Shown piece by piece: positions 51,977-60,444 of a stretch of 64,000 nt of DNA. This DNA is from an uncultured Clostridia bacterium (GTDB lineage Bacteria > Bacillota > Clostridia > Lachnospirales > CAG-274), in assembly GCA_949948985.1 (NCBI GenBank), contig CATLIG010000001.1, positions 184,770 through 248,769 of the forward strand. The letters run 5' to 3'. Positions within the stretch are counted from its first letter, which is position 1. Each line of letters starts with the position of its first letter. Position numbers and translations under genes: made by a program. The notes beneath the pieces were generated by a model. That model was not told the origin of the DNA and ran no database searches. It worked only from the letters and a program-made list of their open reading frames with translations.

Positions 51977-53803
51977 ATGTGCGGTTTCTGCGGATTTACA
52001 GGAAGCATAAATAATAAAGAAAATATAATAAAAAAAATGATGGACAAAATTGCTCATAGAGGTCCGGACAGTGCGGGCGTCCATTCTGATGATAAAATAA
52101 CAATGGGATTTCGCCGTCTAAGTATAATAGGATTAGAGGACGGTTCTCAGCCTATGTATAACGAGGACGGTTCAATAGTCCTTGTTTTTAATGGTGAAAT
52201 ATATAATTATCAAGAACTTAGAGAAGACCTTCTGAAAAAAGGACATATATTTAAAACTCATGCCGATACAGAGGTGCTTGTACACCTTTATGAGGAAAAA
52301 GGGCATTCTATGCTTGATGATTTGCGAGGTATGTTTGCGTTTGCAATATTTGATAAAAAAAACGACCTTCTTTTTGCCGCGAGAGATTTTTTCGGCATTA
52401 AACCTTTTTATTACTCAAACATAAACGGAAATATCCTTTTCGGTTCTGAAATAAAAAGTTTTCTGGAATATCCCGAGTTTAAAAAAGAAGTAAATGAAAC
52501 AGCTCTTGAAAACTATCTTACATTCCAGTATTCCGTATTAACTGAAACTTTTTTCAAAGGAGTCTATAAACTTATGCCGGGTCATTTTATGACATATAAA
52601 AACGGTGAACTTAAAATTGAGAGATATTTTAATCCTATGTTTGAAAAAGGCGATTATGAAAAAAGCCTTCATCAGGTTGTTACGGAAGTAGACGATGTTC
52701 TTCAGGATTCTGTGAAAACGCATAAAATAAGTGATGTTGAAGTAGGTTCATTTTTATCAAGCGGAGTTGACTCAAGCTATGTTGCCGCCTCTTTTAAAGG
52801 CGATAAAACTTTTACAGTAGGCTTTGACTATGAAAAATATAATGAAATAAACTACGCTGAAAAGCTTTCAAAAGAAGTTGGTATTGATAATTACAATAAA
52901 ACTATAACAACAGAAGAATACTGGAGAATACTTCCAAAAGTTCAGTATCATATGGACGAGCCTTTAGCAGACCCCTCTGCCGTAGCACTTTATTTTGTAA
53001 GCAATTTAGCGAGCAAACATGTTAAAGTAGCTCTTTCCGGAGAGGGAGCCGATGAGTTCTTTGGAGGTTATAATATATATAAAGAACCTATGGACATATC
53101 TTTAATAACTTGTCTGCCAAAAGCTGTGCGAAAATTTTTTGCCGCCTGTGTAAAACTCATTCCGTTTTCTTTTAAGGGCAAAAACTTTTTTATACGAGCA
53201 TCAAAAGACGTAGAAGAAAGATTTATAGGAAACGCCTATATGTTTACTAAAGAAGAGAGAGAAAAGATTTTAAAAAATCCGTCAGGAAACTTTGAGCCTG
53301 CGTCTATTACAAAACCTTTTTATGAACAGGTAAAAGATATGGACGATGTTACCAAAATGCAGTTTATAGATATGAATTTCTGGCTTATAGGAGATATACT
53401 TCTTAAAGCCGATAAAATGAGTATGGCAAACTCTCTTGAAGTCAGAGTTCCTTTTCTGGATAAAGAAGTATTTAAAGTAGCGTCAAAAATACGCCCTGAT
53501 TTTCGTGTAAACAGGGTATCTACTAAATACGCTTTTCGCCTTGCAGCTAAAGACAGACTTCCGGAAAACGTAGCCAATAAGAAAAAACTCGGATTTCCCG
53601 TTCCTATAAGAATATGGCTTAAAGACGCTAAATATTATAATATTGTCAAAGAGGCGTTTACTTCAGATACAGCGAAAAAATATTTCAACACAGATAAAAT
53701 TGTTGAGTTTCTTGACAGACATAAATCCGGAAAAGGTGATTTCAGCAGAAAAATATGGACTATTTATATGTTTCTTGTATGGCATAAAGAATATTTTTCA
53801 TAA
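51977..53803 (+). CDS. asnB: Asparagine synthase (glutamine-hydrolysing)
   Basis: 608 residues. Class II glutamine amidotransferase domain beginning with the catalytic Cys2 (MCGFCGFTG), RGPDSAGV and NGEIYNYQEL; synthetase domain with PP-loop SFLSSGVDSSYVAA and SGEGADEFFGGY. Makes asparagine from aspartate, glutamine and ATP. GGAGG precedes the ATG. Long repeat-rich upstream region; no T-box seen. Confidence 0.95.
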   Translation: MCGFCGFTGSINNKENIIKKMMDKIAHRGPDSAGVHSDDKITMGFRRLSIIGLEDGSQPMYNEDGSIVLVFNGEIYNYQELREDLLKKGHIFKTHADTEVLVHLYEEKGHSMLDDLRGMFAFAIFDKKNDLLFAARDFFGIKPFYYSNINGNILFGSEIKSFLEYPEFKKEVNETALENYLTFQYSVLTETFFKGVYKLMPGHFMTYKNGELKIERYFNPMFEKGDYEKSLHQVVTEVDDVLQDSVKTHKISDVEVGSFLSSGVDSSYVAASFKGDKTFTVGFDYEKYNEINYAEKLSKEVGIDNYNKTITTEEYWRILPKVQYHMDEPLADPSAVALYFVSNLASKHVKVALSGEGADEFFGGYNIYKEPMDISLITCLPKAVRKFFAACVKLIPFSFKGKNFFIRASKDVEERFIGNAYMFTKEEREKILKNPSGNFEPASITKPFYEQVKDMDDVTKMQFIDMNFWLIGDILLKADKMSMANSLEVRVPFLDKEVFKVASKIRPDFRVNRVSTKYAFRLAAKDRLPENVANKKKLGFPVPIRIWLKDAKYYNIVKEAFTSDTAKKYFNTDKIVEFLDRHKSGKGDFSRKIWTIYMFLVWHKEYFS

Positions 53804-53859
53804 TTAAAAATTCTGAGAATCGCTATAATATAATAATATAAAAAACACCTGTATTTATA

Positions 53860-54160
53860 AATAAGACCTTGGGTAATGTCCCATACGCGCTAAGTTAGAG
53901 ATAAAACCGTGGGCGCTGCCCACACCCGCCCGCTTTTTTGTAAAAAAGCGGGGCAAAAAACTTTAAAATTGAAAATCTTAAAAAAGCGGTAAACTTTTAA
54001 TTTAATCATACTTTTAATTTTTTTTAACTAAAAAACCGTAAATACTAACTTTACCGATACTTCAATTTCTCAATAGCAAAGCGTATGCTTTGCGTTACGG
54101 GTCAAGGGGCAAAAGTCCCTTGCAGGGGGTGGAACAGCGTCCCACAGTTTTAAAAACCCG
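53860..54160. repeat. Family B composite repeat
   Basis: The fullest copy: TAATGTCCCATACGCGCTAAG (an IS-end-like CTAAGTTAG inside), CCGTGGGCGCTGCCCAC, CCCGCCCGCTTTTTTGTAA/AAAGCGGGGC, an empty A site (TTTACCGATACTTCAATT), GCAAAGCGTATGCTTTGC, AAGTCCCTTGCAGGG, GGAACAGCGTCCC. It occupies the whole gap before the HIT gene. Confidence 0.7.
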
Positions 54161-54202
54161 AAAAGGCTTGTATTGTGTTTTATAAAATAGGAGGATTGTA
54201 AA

Positions 54203-54622
54203 ATGAGCGAATGTATTTTTTGTAAAATAGCTAACGGCGAAATACCGTCTAACACAATTTATGAAAATGATAATTTCAGAGTAATTCTTGACATATCTCC
54301 GGCGAATCCGGGACATTGTCTTATACTTCCGAAAAATCACGCTAATGATATTTTTGAGTTAAATATTGATATGACTAAAGAAGCCTTCGGGCTGTCAAAA
54401 AAAATTGCCGAAGCCATTAAATCAGCAAATATAGCGGAGGGCATAAATATACTGCAAAATAATGGTGAATCTGCGGGACAGACCGTAAACCATTTTCATA
54501 TACACGTAATTCCAAGAAAAACTGACGACAAAGTTGTTTTAAAACACGAGCCGTCAAAACTTTCCGATAAGGAAATGAATGATATAAAAAAAATATTGAC
54601 TGAAAAAATTCAGCAATTTTAA
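54203..54622 (+). CDS. HIT-family nucleotide-binding protein
   Basis: 139 residues. CIFCKIANGEIPS N-terminus and HFHIHVIPR histidine triad (catalytic His of HxHxHxx) place it with Hint-type purine nucleoside phosphoramidases. Cysteines at 4 and 7 may bind zinc with a later His. AGGAGG precedes ATG 54203. The end EKIQQF resembles a repeat-derived terminus but no clear repeat is seen. Confidence 0.94.
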   Translation: MSECIFCKIANGEIPSNTIYENDNFRVILDISPANPGHCLILPKNHANDIFELNIDMTKEAFGLSKKIAEAIKSANIAEGINILQNNGESAGQTVNHFHIHVIPRKTDDKVVLKHEPSKLSDKEMNDIKKILTEKIQQF

Positions 54623-54640
54623 TGAAAGAGGTGTTTAGCC

Positions 54641-55201
54641 ATAAACGATATTACATTTTATTTAATTTTGGCTCTTATTGTTTCATCTCTGGGAGTTACC
54701 TCTCTTTGCTTTTTAGGAAAACTTATAAGACTTAGAAGAGAATATACAGAGTTGTTTATTCCAATAATAGGAGCTATTATCTTTTTATTGATTTTTCAAC
54801 TCGGATTTGTTTCCCTTATTGAAAAATTCAATATGATAAATATGGTAAATGATTTTCTTCATCTTGCCGCTGATATTGCCGTTTCGATTGTTATTTCACA
54901 GGCTATATATATATTTTGCCGTAAAATCGGCAAAAAATCAACTGCGTCAAGCAGACTTTGGATTTTTATAGGAGTATTTGTTCTTCTTATTATTTTATAC
55001 GCGATAACCGTAGCCGTAATCATTATTCCTTTAAACGCTACCGCTGCATTGAGATTTATTAAAAATACCTTAATAGATGACGCTTACATAATACCAAACG
55101 CTTTTGTTGTACTATTGTTTATTTTTATTCTTTTGATTTTTAATATGATATTTTATAAAATAACAAAAGAAATAAGCTTCGCTATAAGAAATAAAAAATA
55201 A
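54641..55201 (+). CDS. Small four-helix membrane protein, unrecognised
   Basis: About 177 to 186 residues with four hydrophobic segments: IVSSLGVTSLCFLG, IIGAIIFLLIFQLGFVSL, FIGVFVLLIILYAITVAVIII, AFVVLLFIFILLIFNMIF. Lysine/arginine-rich end. No ATG or GTG fits: the ribosome site GAAAGAGGTG at 54624-54633 points to a non-canonical ATA at 54641 (giving MNDITFYLIL), otherwise the first usable start is TTG 54668. It lies 18 bases after the HIT gene and is probably co-transcribed. Confidence 0.55.
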   Translation: MNDITFYLILALIVSSLGVTSLCFLGKLIRLRREYTELFIPIIGAIIFLLIFQLGFVSLIEKFNMINMVNDFLHLAADIAVSIVISQAIYIFCRKIGKKSTASSRLWIFIGVFVLLIILYAITVAVIIIPLNATAALRFIKNTLIDDAYIIPNAFVVLLFIFILLIFNMIFYKITKEISFAIRNKK

Positions 55202-55370
55202 TATTGCTTTTTCATTATTTTATGAATTGCTTCTGTCTGGCAATTCATAAAGTTTTTAACACAAAACAGTAAAAAAACATTTGATAACCTGTTTAATAAA
55301 GTTCTCCTGTTTATAGTCAAGCGACTTAAAAATAAACAATCTCGGCGATTAAAAATCATTTTTATTGTGT

Positions 55371-55534
55371 TATAGTCAATCAACTTGAAAATGAGAAAAA
55401 TGAGGCGAGCTAAAAATTATTTTTGCAAAGCGGCTGAGGGAGATCATAGCCGACTGCCTATTCCGATCGACAGCAATGCGTCAAAAAAGATTTTTAACCG
55501 CCAAATTTACTTATTTTTAAGTTGATTGACTATA
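55371..55534. mobile_element. Long family A element (164 bp)
   Basis: Perfect terminal repeats; core slightly more diverged (GCGGCTGAGGG, CATAGCCGACTGCC, CAGCAATGCG). A diverged A left end (TATAGTCAAGCGACTT, 55313-55328) precedes it. Confidence 0.78.
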
Positions 55535-55537
55535 AAT

Positions 55538-55612
55538 TAGACTTCTTTCGAAACTATAAAATTACATCAATTTAACAAAAAAATATTGGTGTGAAGTTTC
55601 GAAAGAAATCTA
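55538..55612. repeat. Family D element
   Basis: TAGACTTCTTTCGAAACT and AGTTTCGAAAGAAATCTA as 18-bp ends with one mismatch; immediately follows the long A element. Confidence 0.7.
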
Positions 55613-55759
55613 TTGAATCAAAAAATTTAGTAAAATGTAACTTTTGTGTTATAAAGTTCAGGAGTAAATCATTAAAAAAAATGGTTTACAGGTCTGGGAA
55701 TAGTCCACAGTTTTTAAAAATTGATTTCATAATAAAGAACAAAGTTGGAGGAATTTATT

Positions 55760-56491
55760 GTGGAAAACGTAGATAAAAATAATAAATATTTTTTGACTTG
55801 TGAAAGAAACTGGATTTATCATATATTAATTGCTGTAGCGGGTTTTTTTGGCGCTTATACTTATCTTCTCCGCGGAAATATTTTTTGCAACGCCCAAACA
55901 GGAAACGTAGTATTAATGGGAATGGCTCTTGGCTCCGGAAAATGGGGTGAAGGGCTATATTTTCTTATTCCCATTTCAGCATATATTATGGGAGCTGTTA
56001 TATCAGAGCTTGTTCCCACTCCAATTAAACATAAGTTTTTAATACGATGGGATACCATTTTAATTTTAATAGAAATACTTGCTGTTATTATATTAGGGCT
56101 AATACCTGAATCAGCGCCGGTACAAATTTCTCAGGTAATAATTAATTTTATAGCGTCAATGCAATATAATACATTCCGGCAGGCTGAGGGACTTCCTATG
56201 GCTACTACCTTTGCCACAAATCATATAAGACAAATCGGTGTTGGTCTTGCGAAAGAAATTAAACATATTCACTCAAAAAATAAATCTCATCGTGAAAAAC
56301 TTTTTAGGCATTTTCAAATGCTTATATTTTTTACAGCGGGAGCGATTATCGGAACAATTTTATGTAATATTTTTATAGGAAAAGCAATTTGGGCAACAAT
56401 AATTCCATTATCAATAATATTTTTTTTATTACTGCACGCAGATTTAACAACAGAAAAAGATATGGTAGAAATGAAACCATCTGGCCATTAA
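55760..56491 (+). CDS. YoaK-family membrane protein (DUF1275)
   Basis: 243 residues, six to seven membrane helices. GAYTYLLRGNIFCNAQTGNVVLMG and FIASMQYNTFRQAEGLPMATTFATNHIRQ contain the NAQTGN and TNxxR signatures of DUF1275. The start is GTG 55760 with GGAGG at 55746-55750; an upstream TTG (55745) would overlap that site. Function unknown. Confidence 0.88.
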   Translation: MENVDKNNKYFLTCERNWIYHILIAVAGFFGAYTYLLRGNIFCNAQTGNVVLMGMALGSGKWGEGLYFLIPISAYIMGAVISELVPTPIKHKFLIRWDTILILIEILAVIILGLIPESAPVQISQVIINFIASMQYNTFRQAEGLPMATTFATNHIRQIGVGLAKEIKHIHSKNKSHREKLFRHFQMLIFFTAGAIIGTILCNIFIGKAIWATIIPLSIIFFLLLHADLTTEKDMVEMKPSGH

Positions 56492-56511
56492 AATTATGGA
56501 AATCCGCAAAA

Positions 56512-56655
56512 TTTTTAGTTTGAAACAATAAAAGGATTTGATATATCAGGTTTTATAGTCAAATTCATTTTTAAATAAGCAAAAAGATTTTCTTCTGCGG
56601 AACTTGTTCATTTTTTAAGTTGATTGACTATAATTTGTTGATTCTTTTATTGCTT
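56512..56655. repeat. Family F element interrupted by a family A element
   Basis: F ends TTTGAAACAATAAAAG (56519) and CTTTTATTGCTTCGCTATA (56645) flank a short family A element (56554-56632, left end diverged). Nesting shows A inserted after F. Confidence 0.65.
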
Positions 56656-56698
56656 CGCTATATTAAACAAATTAATATAAACAGAAGGTGAATATTTA

Positions 56699-58075
56699 AT
56701 GGAAAATAAATCAGAAGAAAAATACACTGATAAAGATGACAAACTTAAAACAATGCCCCTTAAAAAATTGATTGTAAGTATGGCATTTCCGGCTGTTACA
56801 GCTCAGCTTATAAATGTATTGTATAATATAGTCGACAGAATATATATAGGCAAAATTCCTGATGTTGGGGCGTCGGCACTGACAGGTCTGGGTGTTTCTC
56901 TTCCAATAATAACTTTAATATCAGCGTTTGCCTCTTTCGCCGGAATGGGCGGGTCGCCTCTTTCGGCAATAGAGCTTGGAAAAGGCGATAAAAATAAAGC
57001 CGAACAAATATTATGCGGAAGTTTTGCGCTAATACTAACTTTTTCAGTATTGCTTACAGTATTTTTTATGATTTTTAAAACTCCCCTGCTCTACTGTTTC
57101 GGAGCGAGTGACAATACTATAACTTACGCAGTCGACTATCTTAATATATATCTTATAGGAACTGTTTTTGTTCAAATCGCACTTGGACTTAATAGTTTTA
57201 TAAGCTGTCAAGGAAACGCTAAGACGGCAATGCTGTCTGTCCTTATAGGAGCGGTGTTAAATATAATACTTGATTATTTTTTCATTTTTATACTGAATTT
57301 CGGAATAAAAGGAGCTGCGCTTGCTACAGTAATATCACAAGCCGTAAGCGCCATATGGGTATTAAAATTTCTTTTTTCAAAAAAGTCTTTGATACAAATA
57401 AAAAAAGAAAATTTTAAAATAAGGTTTGAGAATATAAAAAGAATTATGGCTCTTGGTATATCTCCGTTTATAATGCAATCAACTGAAAGTCTTATAATAA
57501 TAATATTGAACAGCGGATTAAAAAAATATGGAAATGATTTTTATGTAGGCTCTCTTACAGTAATGCAAAGCGTAATGCAGCTTATAACCGTACCCACTCA
57601 AGGAATAACACAAGGTGTGCAGCCAATTATAAGCTATAATTTCGGAGCAAAAAATTATGATAGGGTAAAAAAGACTTTTCGGGCAATTTTTATAACAGCT
57701 CTTTCAATAACATTTTTGTTCGGAATAGCAACAATCGTTTTTCCAGAATTTTTTGCTGAAATATTTACAGACAATCCTGAATTTATAAAAATAATAAAAG
57801 ATTATATGCCCATATTTATGTGCGGAATGTGTATATTCGGAATACAAATGTCTTGTCAGGCTACATTTATGGGGCTTGGTCAAGCAAAAATATCTCTTTT
57901 TATGGCTGTTTTAAGAAAAATAATTCTTTTAATTCCTCTTGCTTTAATACTTCCTGTTTTTTTAGGGGTAAAAGGAATATATATAGCCGAACCCATAGCT
58001 GATTTTACAGCAGCGATAACAACAGGAACGGTATTTTTATTTACATTTGAAAAAATACTCAAAAAAAATAATTAG
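56699..58075 (+). CDS. MATE-family efflux transporter
   Basis: 458 residues, 12 membrane helices in two halves. PLKKLIVSMAFPAVTAQLIN, VDRIYIGKIPDVGASALTG (residues about 47-66), and VMQLITVPTQGITQGVQPII are MATE signatures. Exports cationic drugs or metabolites using an ion gradient; substrate unknown. AGAAGGTG precedes ATG. Confidence 0.9.
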   Translation: MENKSEEKYTDKDDKLKTMPLKKLIVSMAFPAVTAQLINVLYNIVDRIYIGKIPDVGASALTGLGVSLPIITLISAFASFAGMGGSPLSAIELGKGDKNKAEQILCGSFALILTFSVLLTVFFMIFKTPLLYCFGASDNTITYAVDYLNIYLIGTVFVQIALGLNSFISCQGNAKTAMLSVLIGAVLNIILDYFFIFILNFGIKGAALATVISQAVSAIWVLKFLFSKKSLIQIKKENFKIRFENIKRIMALGISPFIMQSTESLIIIILNSGLKKYGNDFYVGSLTVMQSVMQLITVPTQGITQGVQPIISYNFGAKNYDRVKKTFRAIFITALSITFLFGIATIVFPEFFAEIFTDNPEFIKIIKDYMPIFMCGMCIFGIQMSCQATFMGLGQAKISLFMAVLRKIILLIPLALILPVFLGVKGIYIAEPIADFTAAITTGTVFLFTFEKILKKNN

Positions 58076-58153
58076 GAAATTATATTTCTGCTGTAAATAA
58101 AAAAATAAACTTCTCTGAAAGCTTTATGGCAATTTCATAAAAGATAAATCTGA

Positions 58154-58291
58154 TGAACAATCAAGCTTTAATAAATCTGATAATATTATAGTCAATCAAC
58201 TTGAAAATGAGCAAAAGGAAGCGAAAAGGATTTTTAGCCGCTGAACTTGTTCATTTTTTAAGTTGATTGACTATAAAGCTTGATTGTTCAT
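58154..58291. repeat. Outer palindrome enclosing a family A element
   Basis: TGAACAATCAAGCTT (58154-58168) and AAGCTTGATTGTTCA (58277-58291) are a perfect inverted pair around a short family A element (58187-58275). Confidence 0.65.
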
Positions 58292-58391
58292 TTTTTTATT
58301 GGTCTGCTATAATATAAAAAACTACCATAAATTATACCTTATGACAGCTTTTATTTATGCGCATTTTTTAGTAGATTATGTCTAAAATATA

Positions 58392-58420
58392 TTGACTTGA
58401 TTAAAAAGAAATGGTACAAT
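58392..58420 (+). promoter_or_regulatory. Strong promoter upstream of the DUF4234 gene
   Basis: TTGACT, 17-base spacer, TACAAT. Start near 58427. Confidence 0.65.
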
Positions 58421-58449
58421 GTGCATAAGAAATATTTAATATTTCTAAA

Positions 58450-58484
58450 CTGTCACAAAGTATACTTTATGACAGTTTTTATGC
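58450..58484 (+). terminator. Hairpin with T-run in the DUF4234 leader
   Basis: AACTGTCACAAAGTA pairs with TACTTTATGACAGTT (one mismatch) and is followed by TTT. Only about 25-60 bases past the promoter start and 160 bases before the gene; acts as an attenuator or ends a very short RNA. The last 150 bases before the gene carry only AT-rich sequence. Confidence 0.5.
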
Positions 58485-58643
58485 CAAAAAGTGAGAAGAA
58501 GTAAACTAATTATTCCGCAAAATACTAGTTATAACAATTTATAAGGTTTTTATTGTTCATCTACAATTAGTATTTTTATTGTTTATTAATTCAAAATTGG
58601 CATTATTAAAACAACAAATTATTTTATCAAGGAGGATTTTTCT

Positions 58644-59009
58644 ATGATTTTAAAAAGAAACATAGGACTATGTATTGTTCTTTCAATCGTTACCTGCGGT
58701 ATTTATTCTTTATATTGGCTTGCCTGTATGGCAAACGATGTAAATATGGCAGCTGGCGAACAAGACACCACAGGAGGAATGGTTGTTCTTTTTACAATTA
58801 TTACTTGTGGTATTTACGGATGGTATTGGATGTATAAAACAGGTGAAAAAATAAGAATGGCTCAGACAAACAGGCAATTCCCTTATGTATCTGATTCAGG
58901 GATTGTATACATAGTTCTTGCTGTTGTAGGACTTTCTATAGTATCCTATGCTCTTATTCAAAGCGAGCTTAACAAAATAGCTGAGTTTGATGATAAAAAT
59001 CATATGTAA
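58644..59009 (+). CDS. DUF4234 membrane protein
   Basis: 121 residues, three membrane helices. Two copies of the family motif: IVTCGIYSLYWLA (residues 12-24) and IITCGIYGWYWMYKTG (51-66). AAGGAGG precedes ATG 58644. Followed after 38 bases by a DUF2752 gene, with which it probably forms an operon. Function unknown. Confidence 0.9.
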   Translation: MILKRNIGLCIVLSIVTCGIYSLYWLACMANDVNMAAGEQDTTGGMVVLFTIITCGIYGWYWMYKTGEKIRMAQTNRQFPYVSDSGIVYIVLAVVGLSIVSYALIQSELNKIAEFDDKNHM

Positions 59010-59047
59010 ACATTGATTTAAATTAAAAATAATTTTGGTTATAATAA

Positions 59048-59452
59048 ATGAATAATTATAATAATCGTTTTTTCAAAATTATAAAAATCACATTAATTTT
59101 TATAATTTTAGGAATATTATACGCTGTATTCATTTCAATTACAGGCTTGTCCATACCTTGTATATTTTATGAAAAAACAAATCTTTACTGTCCTGGATGC
59201 GGAATTTCAAGGATGTTTATAAAATTATGCCAACTGGATTTTTATGGAGCTTTCAGAAGCAATTCCTGTATTTTTATTATATTTCCACTACTTATATGCT
59301 ATGGACTTTTTAAGGCGTTTAAATATGTTAAATCAGGAAAATATCCTCAAACAAAAATAGAATCCATTTTTATTTGGAGTATAGTTGTAATATTAGTTTT
59401 GTTTGGAATTTTAAGAAATATTCCATATTTTTCATATCTTGCGCCACTTTAA
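59048..59452 (+). CDS. DUF2752 membrane protein
   Basis: 134 residues, three membrane helices. Signature CPGCGISRMFIKLCQLDFYGAF at about 49-70 with the paired cysteines. No ribosome site is evident before the ATG, so translation may depend on coupling to the upstream gene. Function unknown; family often sits with DUF4234-type proteins. Confidence 0.88.
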   Translation: MNNYNNRFFKIIKITLIFIILGILYAVFISITGLSIPCIFYEKTNLYCPGCGISRMFIKLCQLDFYGAFRSNSCIFIIFPLLICYGLFKAFKYVKSGKYPQTKIESIFIWSIVVILVLFGILRNIPYFSYLAPL

Positions 59453-59497
59453 AAAAAGACTGTTACACTAAGAAATTAGTGTAACAGTCTTTTTATT
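59451..59497. terminator. Bidirectional terminator
   Basis: AAAAAGACTGTTACACTA-AGAAAT-TAGTGTAACAGTCTTTTT: perfect 18-bp stem between convergent genes. Confidence 0.9.
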
Positions 59498-59906
59498 TTT
59501 TTCTCAGAATAAATGTACCCGCACAAATTCCTATAAGCAATCCGTACATTATGCCATATGAAATTTCAAAATCAAAAGAAACTGATAAAATTATACCTAT
59601 AAAACAGCCAAATAACGGACACATCACAAAAATACTTGAAAATGGTTTATTACTTTTTAAATCATTTTTTTCTTTTTCCCATTTTTTATAAGCATAAGCT
59701 CTTCTGTCACTGTATCCCTTTACTTCTTCAAAATCAAATAGTTTGCTTTTATATCGTTCAGTATCTTCATTGTTTTTATATAACTTTTTCTGATTACTTT
59801 TACAATCGTTTTTTTTATCAGTTCCTTTTTTATAATATAAAGCAAATGTAATAAGACCAACCGCAATAATAGCCCACGGCAAATACATTGTAAAAAACTC
59901 ATTCAT
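59493..59906 (-). CDS. Membrane protein with charged loop, unrecognised
   Basis: 137 residues: one N-terminal helix (LPWAIIAVGLITFALYY), a 60-residue highly charged cytoplasmic stretch, then two helices (IFVMCPLFGCFIGIILSV, ISYGIMYGLLIGICAGTFIL). No recognised family. Its start lies 7 bases after the next gene's stop, so the two are an operon. AGAG upstream of ATG is weak. Confidence 0.6.
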   Translation of the reverse strand: MNEFFTMYLPWAIIAVGLITFALYYKKGTDKKNDCKSNQKKLYKNNEDTERYKSKLFDFEEVKGYSDRRAYAYKKWEKEKNDLKSNKPFSSIFVMCPLFGCFIGIILSVSFDFEISYGIMYGLLIGICAGTFILRKK

Positions 59907-59912
59907 AAAAAA

Positions 59913-60344
59913 TTACTCTCCCAAAGAAGCTGTTTCTTTTTTGTCTTTGCATTTTTTATCAATAAATGTAAATGAAGCAAATTCAAGAATTGTAAAAAAT
60001 ATTCCTATCAATCCCGCTCTTAAATAATCTATATCACCTTCGCCGATATTCTGAGATATTATCTGACTTATGAAAATAGTAATACCCCACACAATACCAA
60101 GAGCAATGTTAGAGATAATTTGCTGTTTAAAAGAACGATTTCCTTTAATCTCAGGATATTTTTTTATTCTGTCAAAAGAAAACATTCCTATAAATACTAC
60201 AATTCCCATAAGCAGACCAAATAACAAATCCCTGCCCCATTCAATATTTTCGCCGCCAAATAATTGAATAACAATAAGAGAGCCTACCGCCAAAACAAAA
60301 AATACAATACTTATCAACGCTTCTTTGATAAACATATACTTCAT
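59913..60344 (-). CDS. Four-helix membrane protein, unrecognised
   Basis: 143 residues: EALISIVFFVLAVGSLIVI, LLFGLLMGIVVFIGMF, IISNIALGIVWGITIFIS, LRAGLIGIFFTILEFASF. ATG 60344 has AAGGGGGC upstream; the frame is open to 60422 but without a ribosome site. Operon with the following small membrane protein. Not recognised. Confidence 0.6.
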   Translation of the reverse strand: MKYMFIKEALISIVFFVLAVGSLIVIQLFGGENIEWGRDLLFGLLMGIVVFIGMFSFDRIKKYPEIKGNRSFKQQIISNIALGIVWGITIFISQIISQNIGEGDIDYLRAGLIGIFFTILEFASFTFIDKKCKDKKETASLGE

Positions 60345-60444
60345 AAAAATTGCCCCCTTCAAAATTAAATTAAATATTATGTTAATTATAGAGAAACAAT
60401 AAAAAAATTTCTTTTCCGCCACTGTAAATTTGCAAATATGCCTT

